64,000 nt of DNA from Lantana camara (Eukaryota > Streptophyta > Magnoliopsida > Lamiales > Verbenaceae), in contig CM074862.1 of NCBI GenBank assembly GCA_037501455.1, forward strand, positions 83,444,001 through 83,508,000. The letters are read 5' to 3'. The notes under the pieces were generated by a model, which ran no database searches, was not told the origin of the DNA, and saw only the letters and a program-made list of their open reading frames with translations. The translations under genes were made by a program, and so were the position numbers. Position 1 is the stretch's first letter. Each line of letters starts with the position of its first letter. Positions 11,001-20,043 of this stretch are shown in pieces.

Positions 11001-12060
11001 TGACATCATGAAGCACCAATTTTGTTCCAAAATTGGTCTTCAAACAAATAGTTCCAGTGCCTACTACAGGTACCACCGTATCATTTCCCATCTTCAAAAC
11101 TCCAAAATCAGCGGAAGTATAAGAAGTGAAGAAATCTTTCCTTGATGTCACATGAAATGAGGCACCACTATCGACAACCCAACTGGAATCATCATTGGCA
11201 ACAATAATGACATTATCATCATAAGTAAGAATAAGATCATCATTGGAGGTGGTAGCAGCAACACGATCATTATTTTCCTGGTTTTTCTTGTCGTGCCCAT
11301 CACGATTAGCTTTGCGCTCTCTCTTCATTATGAAATAATATTTCTTAATATGACCAGGTGCACCGCAATGATCACACTTAAACTCTTTCCATCTTGACCT
11401 TGACTTTCTTCGACTTTTACTCCTACCTTTTTCATATTTATGTTGGCTTCTCCCCCTATTCTCTGAAACCAACAACTCTGGTTGAGACGAATGCGAAGTT
11501 TTTCGTCTCATCTCTTCATTCAAGATACTACTCTTCACAAGCTCAACGGTTACACCACCATCAAACGAAGAGTTAACAAGAGAAACATGAAAGGTTTCCC
11601 AAGAATCAGGCAAAGTGGCAAGAATCCAAAGTCCGATAATTTCATCGTCAAATTTAATGCCCATACCTGTCAACTGATCAAGAACACCTTGAAACTCATT
11701 CAAGTGATCAGCAATAGAAGTTCCTTCTTTATATTTCAGTTGTATCATCTTCTTAAGCAAAAACAGCTTATTATTTCCAGTCTTAGATGCATACAAATTC
11801 TGCAACTTTTCCCACAAAGATCGCGCATGTGTCTCATGTTGAATATGGTTGTAAACATTCTCCTCAACAAACTGCCTAATAAATCCACACACTTGTCTAT
11901 GCTCAAAATCCCATTCCTCATCAGTTTTAGATTCGGGCTTTTGAGTCGCAAAAACAGGCAATTGTAAAGCTTTTACAAATAGGAGATCTTTCATCTTATT
12001 ACTCCATAGATGATAATTTAATCCATTCAAAGTAATCATCCTATTTGTATTTATATCCAT
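8085..12060 (-). pseudogene. gag-pol of the Tork-like copia element, decayed
   Basis: The start MDINTNRMITLNG is at 12060. Domains in order: gag (UBN2-type), zinc knuckle CDHCGAPGHIKKYY (final Cys replaced by Tyr), protease VDSGASFHV, GAG-pre-integrase HKRLSHIS, integrase FIDDCSRKLW and RTDNGGEY, RT VEQMDVKTAFLHG and LLYVDDM, RNase H with CDNQSAIHL and ADMMTKVV. The active-site motifs of protease, integrase and RT are present, but the frame is broken by stops near 10621 and 10025, a frameshift near 10318, stops at 9722 and 9484-9497, and disruption near 8320-8456. It cannot make a full polyprotein. Confidence 0.9.
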
Positions 12061-12087
12061 GGCCACACCGGTAACAGAACCAATGTG

Positions 12088-12099
12088 GCTCTGATACCA
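12088..12099 (-). promoter_or_regulatory. Primer-binding site, initiator tRNA-Met
   Basis: The sense strand reads TGGTATCAGAGC three bases after the 5' LTR end, the standard plant PBS complementary to the 3' end of initiator tRNA-Met. Confidence 0.9.
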
Positions 12100-12102
12100 C
12101 TC

Positions 12103-12819
12103 TGTTAGGAAAGGGATATCAAACGAAAACGAATACACGCAGCGGAAATTAAACTTCTCCTTTCCAAATACCTAACAAATATATCCAAGTAATTTACCAA
12201 ATGTGCCAACAGATATAAAACAATCAAATCAACCAACAACAACAGAGACACGCGATTTTAACGTGGAAAACCTCTTCAAATCGAAGAGTAAAAACCACGG
12301 GGCCTATGAGACCCAAAATAAATCTCCACTATAAATACGAGGCACAAATACAATAGTTCCAACACCAACAATAACAATTCTAAATCCGAACAAACCGATT
12401 CTTCAAATATATCCAACAAGAATCACAAAAGCAACAAGAACACAAAGTAGGCCAAAAATTCGTGTTACTGTTCACATGTAAAAACTGACCTACGATGCTC
12501 GAAATCCAATCTCCACCGTTCAGATTCAAGATAGGTGTGTTGGGAACGTGCTGTTAAAATTTCATCAAAATCCGACCACAAACGACCACCGGATCGCTCG
12601 CTTGATGAACCTGCCGCCTCTCAAAATTGTGGAGAAAAATTTTTGGAGAAAAATGTTCTGTTCCTTTTTTTCTCTTTTGGAAAAAAACTGCTGCTGCCGC
12701 CTCAACTAGCCCAAAATAAATTTGATCAACCATAGTTGCCAACCCTCACACGTTTCTTGAGAAAAAGATTGATGGGCTTTTGACTTTTCTACTGGGCCAC
12801 AATTGGGCTGGACCCAACG
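12103..12819 (-). repeat. 5' LTR of the Tork-like element
   Basis: 717 bp partner of 7321-8036. The outer terminal base has changed (CCAACG on the plus strand instead of CCAACA), but the duplication CATCG that follows fixes the border. Confidence 0.92.
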
Positions 12820-12824
12820 CATCG

Positions 12825-15147
12825 CACATTCTCTTCCAAGGTCTTCATACTCTTAACCGCCCCTTTCCAAAGCCGAGAAGATGTACTTGACACCTCATGG
12901 TCCAAGATATCTTCTCCCTTGAGGTATTTATCATGAAAGAGCTCACACCAGGGGTTTTTGTCACGTTGGAGTACTTTCCAACCTACCTTTGCAAGCATGG
13001 CAATATTAGTTTTGCGAGCTTCTTTTAAACTGAGTCCCCCCTCCTTTTTACATTTAAGGACCTTTTCCCAACCGACCAGGTGCATACTCTTCTTCTGCAC
13101 GTCCGAAGACCAAAGAAAGCTTCTATTCAGTTGATCAATTTTTTTGCAAACATGCGAAGGGAGCCAAGCAGGCTGCATATTGTATATCGGGATAGCAGAG
13201 GTGATCGATTGGATAAGCGTAGCTCTCCCGGCCAGATTGAGAGTTTTGGCTTTCCAACTAGTGAGTCTCTTCTGAATTTTGTCTATGATGTCTAAATGAT
13301 CCCCTCTTCGACCTCTCCCCATTCGGATTTTTCACCCCCAAGTAACTGGCCAAATCCGAGGTCCTCGGGGAAGCCCAAGATTGATGTGATATTCCGTTGG
13401 GTTTCAACGTTCACCTTAGGCGCAAACAAAATTTTGGATTTCGCCTTATGAATCCTCATTCCAGACTCCTCATAGAAATTCTCCAGAATGATGCGTATGG
13501 TCTCAGCATTCGCATGTGTGCTCTTAGCTATTAGTAAAACGTCATTTGTAAAACAAAGGTGGGAGATTCCCCTGTTGTTGCTGCAGAGAGGCTAAAGTTT
13601 CCAATTCCGAGTGAAGTTTCCAATTCCGAGTCTCCACAGCTTCAGTGATAAGGTAGGAAAGCCTTTCCATAATGAGAACGAAGAGATATGGAGAGAGCAG
13701 GTCCCCCTGACGAAGGCCACACTCCGGTTGTATCAGATCAAGTGCTTCTCCATTCCAGAGTATACTCGGTTGAACGCACCGAACGGATCTCATAATCAGA
13801 GAAACTAACTTATCCGGGAGGTTGAACATGATCAAAGTCTCTTCTAAGAAATTCCAATCCACCCTATCATAGGCCTTTTCAAGATCAATTTTAATGACTA
13901 TCCCTCCATGGCGATCTTTCGACTTACCAAAAGAGTGGAGGATTTCTTACACCATGATAATATTATCGTGAGTTCCAATCCACCCTATCATAGGGCTTTT
14001 CAAGATCAATTTTAATGACCATCCCTCCATGGCGATCTTTCGACTTACCAAAAGAGTGGAGGATTTCTTGCACCATGATAATATTATCTTGAGTTGAGCG
14101 GCCAGGGGTGAAACTGCTTTGAAGTGGGCTAATCAAATCGCTCATGAACGGTTTGAGGCGATGAACAATAGCTTTGGAAACAATTTTGAAAAGCACATTG
14201 CACAGTGCTATAGGCCGAAACTCCTTAACACAAGTTGGGTTATCTGTCTTGGGGATAAGAATGATATGAGAGACTCCAACATCCTCTGGAATTCTGCCCG
14301 TGGTGAAACAGTTCCTAACGAATCTCCCAACTGAGTCCCCCACGATCGGCCAATACTTTAGGTAGAAAAAGGCTTGACACCCGTCGGGTCCCGATGCCTT
14401 ATAAGGACTCATGCTCTTGATCACTTGAAAGACTTCCCCATCTGTGATAACACTTTGTAACTTATCTATAGCTCTATCATCTAAACGCCTTTGAAAGCTG
14501 CTGGTATGAAGGTTAAGAAGTCGCTTCTCCCTTCCCTGAAAAAGGTTATTGAAATATCTCCAAACATGTTGCTTCATGGTGGTGGGATCCGTAACCCATT
14601 GTCCATCAACACGAAGTGTGGAAATTTTATTTCTCCGTCGCCTGCTCAGAGTTGATAAGTGAAAAAAGCGTGTGTTGCAATCCCCATATTTAAGCCACTT
14701 GACTCTAGATTTCTGAAACCAAAAGAGTTCCTCTTGGTTAAGAACTTCATTGTAATCCGTAATAAGGTCCTTCTCCCTTTCTCGTAACCATGGGTCATCT
14801 GTTCTAGTTAAAAAAAATTGAATTTTCTCTAATTTGTTCCTCAGCTCCTTCTTACGAACAAAAATATTCCCAAACCGATTTTTATTCCACTCTTTAGCCT
14901 TTTTCGGGAGATCAGCGAGAGCTGGTAAGACATCCACTTTCTCCTTCCAAATATCCCCAATCAAACTCTCGCACTCCTTGCTCGTAGTCCATGCAAGTTC
15001 AAACCGAAATGGTCTCGAAGCTCGCCCTGTCGGAATACCCTCACAGAAGGTGAGCAAAGGGTGGTGATCGGACAGGGTGCGTGGCAGGACAAGAGTTACA
15101 CCCTCCGGGAAAGCCAAATTCCAATCCATATTAGCCATTGCTCTATC
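12825..15147 (-). pseudogene. LINE ORF2: reverse transcriptase region
   Basis: The segment holds SDHHPLL (end of the endonuclease), KWLKYGDCNTRFFH, SGPDG, FRPIALCNVLFKIVSKAI, SSFTPGRSTQDN, IKIDLEKPYDRVDW, GLRQGDLLSPYLF and then FTNDVLL. The last motif should read F-A-D-D, so the first of the paired catalytic Asp is Asn. A 121-bp duplication (13852-14093), not a multiple of three, shifts the frame within the palm domain. The thumb/connection part (KIQKRLTSWKAKTLNLAGRA) follows toward 12825 and is then cut by the copia element. Catalytically dead. Confidence 0.87.
13852..14093 (-). repeat. 121-bp tandem duplication in the LINE RT
   Basis: TTCCAATCC...GATAATATTATC occurs at 13852-13972 and again at 13973-14093 with only a few mismatches. 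The period is not divisible by three, so the copy duplicates the catalytic IKIDLEK region and shifts the reading frame. Confidence 0.88.
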
Positions 15148-15153
15148 TAATTT

Positions 15154-15747
15154 CTACTTAATTGGTTCCCCGAATCTACCTTTGCCGATCCAAGTAAATT
15201 TTGGTCCTTGCATAGTGATATCCGAAAGACCACAATCTACAACATGATCTTGGAATTTTGTACATCTATTCCATGAAGGCAAACTCCCTTCCCTTCTCTC
15301 CCCAAAGCTCGCAATATCGTTGAAATCGCCCGTCAAGAGCCAAGGGCACTTAATATTACTACTGAACTCCGTGAGTGACTTCCATAGGTCTTCACTCTTA
15401 TCTTCGTTAGGGCTCGCATAAACACCGGAACATAGCCAACCCTCTTCCAAACGAGGTCCTATGAGCACGTGTATGACTTGGGGAAGAACATAGCACACAA
15501 AAACCTGGTTTTGTGCTTCATTCCAGAGGAGCCAAATCCCACCTTCTCTACCCGTTGTGGGGGTACGGACTACATTGGTGGACCCCAAACTTGTAGAAAT
15601 ATGTTTTGCTCGATCTTCTACGACTTGAGTTTCCAACACAAAAACAACATTCGGGTTGTACAATCTAACAATTTCCTTAAAGTGCCGACGAAAAGAAGCC
15701 TTACCGGCACCTCGACAATTCCATGAGAGGACTTTCATTGGAACCAT
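15154..15747 (-). pseudogene. LINE ORF2: apurinic endonuclease domain
   Basis: Starts MVPMKVLSWNCRGAG and contains VLETQV (catalytic Glu), GIWLLWN, LLTGDFNDI (catalytic Asp-Asn) and FTWIGKG, the conserved L1-type endonuclease motifs. The final SDHHP motif lies past an in-frame TAG at 15154-15156. Removing that stop would join the frame to the RT segment, so this is a nonsense mutation rather than a true end. Confidence 0.87.
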
Positions 15748-15775
15748 ATGGAGGGAATCAGTGGAAAACGGGGAC

Positions 15776-16236
15776 TCAAGCTAACTCCCCAAGGCACTCC
15801 ATATCCACTTCTTCACCAGAGCCAGAGCCAACCAGGTTTGTCGTTTCCTCTCCATCAGAGTACGCCGCGTCACCATCTTGCATATCCTCGGTATCCGATT
15901 CGCTCTTGGTATCTTCTCCTCCGGGTTCAATCTCATCGAGACGCTTATCTGCCAGAACAAGGGGTGTATTGTCAGCTCTTTGACAAACTGTTCCTCCAGC
16001 TCTTCCACCATTTTCAATCTTGGGCTGTCCATCCACTCTTGTATCAACACTTAGTTCTCTTCCGCTGCTTGATCCGGTGGGATTTGAGCCTCCATGGTTG
16101 GAATTGAAAACGCTAACCATTGTTTTAGTGTTCGACTTGGGTTCTGTTTTTTCTGTCGTTGGGTTGGAATTCTTATCTTTCAGGCTTGATGAGTCACAAG
16201 TGATCCACTTACTGGGAGTTAAAATGGGTTATCATT
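15776..16236 (-). pseudogene. LINE ORF1 C-terminal remnant
   Basis: An open, acidic, Ser/Gly-rich frame lies just upstream of the endonuclease. It reads back without a stop to about 16236, beyond the methionine at 16120. Low-complexity acidic C-termini are normal for plant L1 ORF1. The nucleic-acid-binding N-terminal half and CCHC knuckle are missing, which sets the 5' truncation point. Confidence 0.55.
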
Positions 16237-16240
16237 TGAG

Positions 16241-16855
16241 TAGATCGTGAATTCGTGATATCACTAACTTTTAATCTCTTATATCAATGATAAAGAGTTA
16301 AAAGATAATTACAAGTAATAATTGAAGTACGCTAAAAATCGAGGGAGCGAACAACTCCTCTGGCTCTGTCCTTGAGCTATCCCTCCCGGAATTGGTAATC
16401 GACTGTACACAGTAGAGTTGAGAGTATAAGACTCATTTAATTCAAGCTTTAATCTACATTAAAATGTTCAAATTCTAGAATTTTGTCATTTATTTGCGAA
16501 CATATGCTAAAATGTAACGGATGATGTTTAATTTGGACAATATTATTCAGGTTTGGGTCTTCTGTTTTAAGTTTATTTTTCATCTCCTATTTTATTCGTA
16601 TGTACCCACCATATATATTAATAGACGGTTAAGATCAGAAGAGATCTTTAAATCTTTTTTATTTTATATATATATATTTTATTAATCTTAATCTTCTATT
16701 AATACATTTGATGCGTATGTATGAGCGCTTCTATTTTATTTGTAAATATACACCATATATATTAATAGACCTTTAATATTAGAAGAGAGATCTTTTAATT
16801 TTTTTTCATTTTATAATTAATATTTTTATTAATCTTGATCTTTTATTAATAGAGC
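16241..16855. other. AT-rich spacer with imperfect tandem repeat
   Basis: No gene seen. About 16584-16724 and 16728-16855 share a similar order of motifs (CCATATATATTAATAGAC, AGAAGAGA, TTTATTAATCTT), an imperfect tandem repeat of roughly 140 bp. The solo LTR at 16861 inserted at its end. Confidence 0.6.
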
Positions 16856-18073
16856 GTAGTTGTAATATCCCGATTCTTTGGCCTTCCGGGTACGAACGTC
16901 ACGAGTATGCTAAATACGCATTTAATTAATTAAGTATATAATTATATGACTTATTTGAATATTTGAATAATTATAATATGTCGTATGTTTAAGTTTTAAA
17001 CATTTTTGAAACTTTTCAACTAGTTTTAATCCGTTTAACCCCGTTTTCAATTCCGATTTTTGTAACAACTTGCTATACGTGGATTATGTGATTTATAAAC
17101 TTGTTTATATGCTTGTTTATTATTTTAGAGTTTGTTTGATACGGTTTTGATACCGTTTTATTTGTTAACTGACTCAAGGGCCTAACTCGTTTTAGCGCAC
17201 CTTGGGTTCCGGAGGCCATAACTTGAGCTCGGGAATTTGGATTTGAATTCCGGAAGAAGCGTTGGACTCTTAAAGAATAAAGGAAGCCAAGGAACCTGGA
17301 TTTGTAATTTTCTAAGCCCGTTTGATACTCCGAATTTCGCCCAAAACCTAAAGCTCGCGCAAAATTGCCACCTTTCACGGTTTTTGATGTAACTCCTTCA
17401 TTCTTTGACCAAATTAACCCAAGTTTGAACCTATGTAACCATGGTTTAATGCTCTTACACCCCTAACCCTCCTCATTCCGTCCAAATGAAGAGAGAAAGA
17501 GAAATAGCTGCTGCAAACCGAGATAGAGAGAGAAGGATTCTGTACTATTCACTTTCCAAGTTTTATGATCAATACTCATCCATTTCTTCTCCAAATTGAA
17601 AGGTTAGTCCATGAATTTATTCTCCAGCTTATTTTGGTTGATTGGAGTCATGATTTGTGCATTTTCATTCATGTTTGAATAGGTTTTGAGACAGCTACAT
17701 GAATAGTTAGGTTAAAGCTTCAATTTTGAATCCTTGTCTTGTGTTCAGTTTAGCATGAATTTGAGGCATGAATTGTGATCACTCAAGCTTCCTTTATGTA
17801 TATATGAGCATGAATTTGATGTATGAGTTGTGTATGAAGTTCCTCCATTGTTAAACCTTGATTTTCTTCAAGCTTTATAAATGATTTATAAACTCCATGG
17901 CTGCTCCTTGTTTGATACGTGAATTGTCATTGATTTGGGATGATTTTAAGCAGGAAATCTGATAGTTTAATGAATGATGTAGTGGTGTATGTTGATGATC
18001 TTTTGTTTCCCTGCTTCCCTTAGTTTTTCCTTTCGTTTTGGAGCAGTAGTTTCACGAGGAAGATGACTGCTGC

Positions 18074-18210
18074 ACGCCCGTTACCCTACTTGTGCCTTTA
18101 GGGAGTAATGCCCGTTACTCCCTTGCCTGGACTGTCTGCCTCCCTTAACAGGGGTTACCTCCCCTTTATGCCTGGGAGGGTTAAACCCCGTTGCCCCTCC
18201 CTTTTTGCTG
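18074..18210 (+). repeat. GC-rich palindrome cluster in LTR E
   Basis: Self-complementary units: GGGAGTAA...TTACTCCC at about 18100-18122, CTCCCTTAAC...GGGGTTACC at 18142-18160, and GGGAGGGTTAA...CCCCTCCC at 18175-18204. It lies 470-610 nt after the candidate donor, the position occupied by different palindromes in LTRs A-D. Confidence 0.7.
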
Positions 18211-19085
18211 CGTATGTGTGGCTGTTTTTGTGACAGCTTTTGTGGCATTATTAATCGTATACTCATTTCTCGTTTCATTTTCAATTGTATTCATTTTCTC
18301 CTACCCCAATTTTGATCCCTACATGTTAGTAAGTGATTATACGATATGTTTGCTTATCTATTCTAATTTTATGACTTCATTTGATAAGTGTAAACGTGAC
18401 TTGAATTGATATGTGTTTAAGTGTGATATCTCTTTGCATCTCTTACCTTGTTTATGTGATTTAAACTTGAATATGCATGTGATATGATATAAAGTGATAT
18501 ATTATGTGATTATTTAACATGCTACGTGTTTAATTTACGTGTCGTTTAAGGAATTTCGATGCATATATGCAAGATATGAACTTATATGCTCCATATGTTA
18601 TCATTTGTTGCTTTCTTTATATCTTTTGCTTCCTTGTGTATTTTAACTTCGTATATGCTCTTGATATGCTATTATATGATGTTTTATGAGTTCGATTTAT
18701 GTGTTGTTGATATGATAACGTGGTAACTGATTCGATGTGTGTAAGTTTGAACGTTTGTGACTTGCATCGCATCATTTGCATCCATATGCATTTTTCGAGC
18801 GTTTATATGGTTCATTTTGAGTCTAAGTATGTCTTTGATGTTTGTCTTGTTTAGAGGAGTATCTGTTGGTAACGTGGTTGCTCCGTAGGCGTTGGTTTTG
18901 TCCCCGTTTGCTTGGTTTCGTCGGTGAAAAGTGAGGTTAGGTTATAGTTAAACCCTAATGAAATATGCCCGATACTTATGCATGTGACTATAAGCCCTTA
19001 CTATATGTAAATATGTGTGACTAGGTTATGTTTGAAATACGATACGCTATGTATGATACGTATGTATGCATGTGAGAAATATGAA

Positions 19086-19104
19086 TGTGTGTGTGTGTGT
19101 GTGT
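19086..19104 (+). repeat. GT microsatellite
   Basis: Uninterrupted GT dinucleotide run inside LTR E. Confidence 0.9.
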
Positions 19105-19578
19105 ACAGTTTATATGCAGGTGATAAGTACGCGTGATGCGTGTTTATGGTAAGTGTGTGGGGTGCGTATGTTCAGGGTGAGTGTGTTTGTATGACATTGA
19201 GTCCGTTTTGAACTTTGATTATGTTGTGATTCTCTTGGTGTGTATTTTGAATCCGGGACGGCTCATCTTAGGTTGACGGATGTATGCGTGTGTTTTGAAT
19301 CCGAAACGGCTTATTTTAGGTCGACGGATGGTGTGTGTGTTATGTTCGATTTCCGTTATGTTAGTTTGTTAAAAAATAATTCGTGAAACGGGAGTGGATT
19401 CTTAATTACGTAAAGTTTAGTTGTTTTGGCCTTCGGCTAACTCTTTTAATCCCTATATCTAGTATCACAAGTGAAAATGTTTTAGAATGTAAAAACCACG
19501 CCCCGGTTCATGAACTCCCTCCTATGTTATATGTTGTGCTTTGTATACGTATATACGTGTGCGTGTGTAGCCCCTCAC

Positions 19579-19595
19579 TCAGTCCGTGTGACTGA
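19579..19595 (+). promoter_or_regulatory. Branch-point hairpin of LTR E
   Basis: TCAGTC-CGTGT-GACTGA forms a 6-bp stem. The 3' arm and next base read CTGAC, a plant branch-point consensus, with its A 30 nt before the acceptor at 19625. The CCCCTCACTCAGTC...GACTGACCCCTCC context recurs in all related LTRs. Confidence 0.6.
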
Positions 19596-19944
19596 CCCCT
19601 CCCTGTTTATGTTTTTAGTTTGCAGGTACCCGAGTTTGGTTTGAGCTAGGCGATTTGCATTCTTTTGAGTCTCCCGTAGAGTTATCCGAGTCTGCATCTC
19701 ATTTCTTAGCTTGTTTGCACGATTTGTATTTTGACACTTTTAAAGTTTGAAATCCTGGGTTTGTATTTGATATTTTGTTGGCCAGTGTGGCAAGTTTGTA
19801 TTTAATCTGTTCGAGTTTTGAATAATTTCACACTGTATAACCTATGTTTGTTTTGTAAATGCTTCCACTCTGTTTATGTTTTGCGCGCTCTGTTTGAGGG
19901 TCTAGACCGCTTAACTTAGGAGGGTCTTTTGTTTGTCACCCATT

Positions 19945-20005
19945 CGCTAGGGCTTGGTGCGTGTACGGATTCTCAATTTCGTTACACGTGCCGGGCTCTA
20001 GTGCG
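19945..20005 (+). promoter_or_regulatory. Terminal RNA hairpin of LTR E
   Basis: The left arm CGCTAGGGCTTGGTGCGTG pairs with CACGTGCCGGGCTCTAGTGC: three pairs, a 2-nt GT bulge on the 3' side, then 18 continuous pairs of which five are G.U on the sense strand. It ends directly at the invariant GCGGGGGATG. Confidence 0.75.
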
Positions 20006-20043
20006 GGGGATGGGGTGCCTTACGCTCGGGGTGCTACAGTAGT

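Larger units (their letters stand above)
7321..12819 (-). mobile_element. Ty1/copia LTR retrotransposon, Tork/Tnt1-like, complete
   Basis: Two LTRs of 716 and 717 bp bound a minus-strand gag-pol. The 5-bp target duplication CATCG is present on both sides (7316-7320 and 12820-12824). The LTRs begin TGTTGGGT on the sense strand and end CCTAACA; the first base of the 5' LTR has mutated. The order protease-integrase-RT-RNase H defines copia, and the C-terminal motifs (IDVRYHWIRDVL, ADMMTKVV) resemble the Tork/Tnt1 lineage. By eye the two LTRs differ at a few percent of positions, so the insertion is not recent. Confidence 0.93.
5200..16240 (-). mobile_element. L1-type LINE, 5' truncated and interrupted twice
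   Basis: Read on the minus strand, the element runs from an ORF1 remnant through endonuclease, reverse transcriptase, zf-RVT and RNase H domains to a 10-A tail (T-run 5200-5209 on the plus strand). Without the copia insertion (7321-12819) and the 719-bp insertion (5881-6599) it would be about 4.8 kb. The 5' end is lost within ORF1, as is usual after incomplete target-primed reverse transcription. No target duplication could be matched. Stops, a 121-bp internal duplication and a mutated RT motif show it is dead. Confidence 0.85.
17603..19625 (+). promoter_or_regulatory. Candidate LTR-internal intron (LTR E)
   Basis: The donor-like AAAG|GTTAGT lies at 17602/17603 and the acceptor-like TTTGCAG|GTACC at 19625/19626, before the conserved AGCTAGGCG block. 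Equivalent sites occur in LTRs A-D. Splicing itself is not shown by DNA. Confidence 0.5.
16861..20038 (+). mobile_element. Solo LTR 'E' (3178 bp)
   Basis: The LTR begins TGTAATATCCCG and ends GGGGTGCTACA, flanked by the 5-bp duplication GTAGT (16856-16860 and 20039-20043). No internal retroelement sequence is attached, so it is a solo LTR left by LTR-LTR recombination. The end TAGTGCGGGGGATG plus the CTAGGCG block link it to LTRs A-D. Assignment to Ty3 (Tekay/Del-like) rests on the terminal sequence and size and is an inference. Confidence 0.88.

Noticed and set aside
18081..18284. Minus-strand frame over the LTR E palindromes
   Set aside because: Both strands are open by base composition, and nothing resembles a domain.
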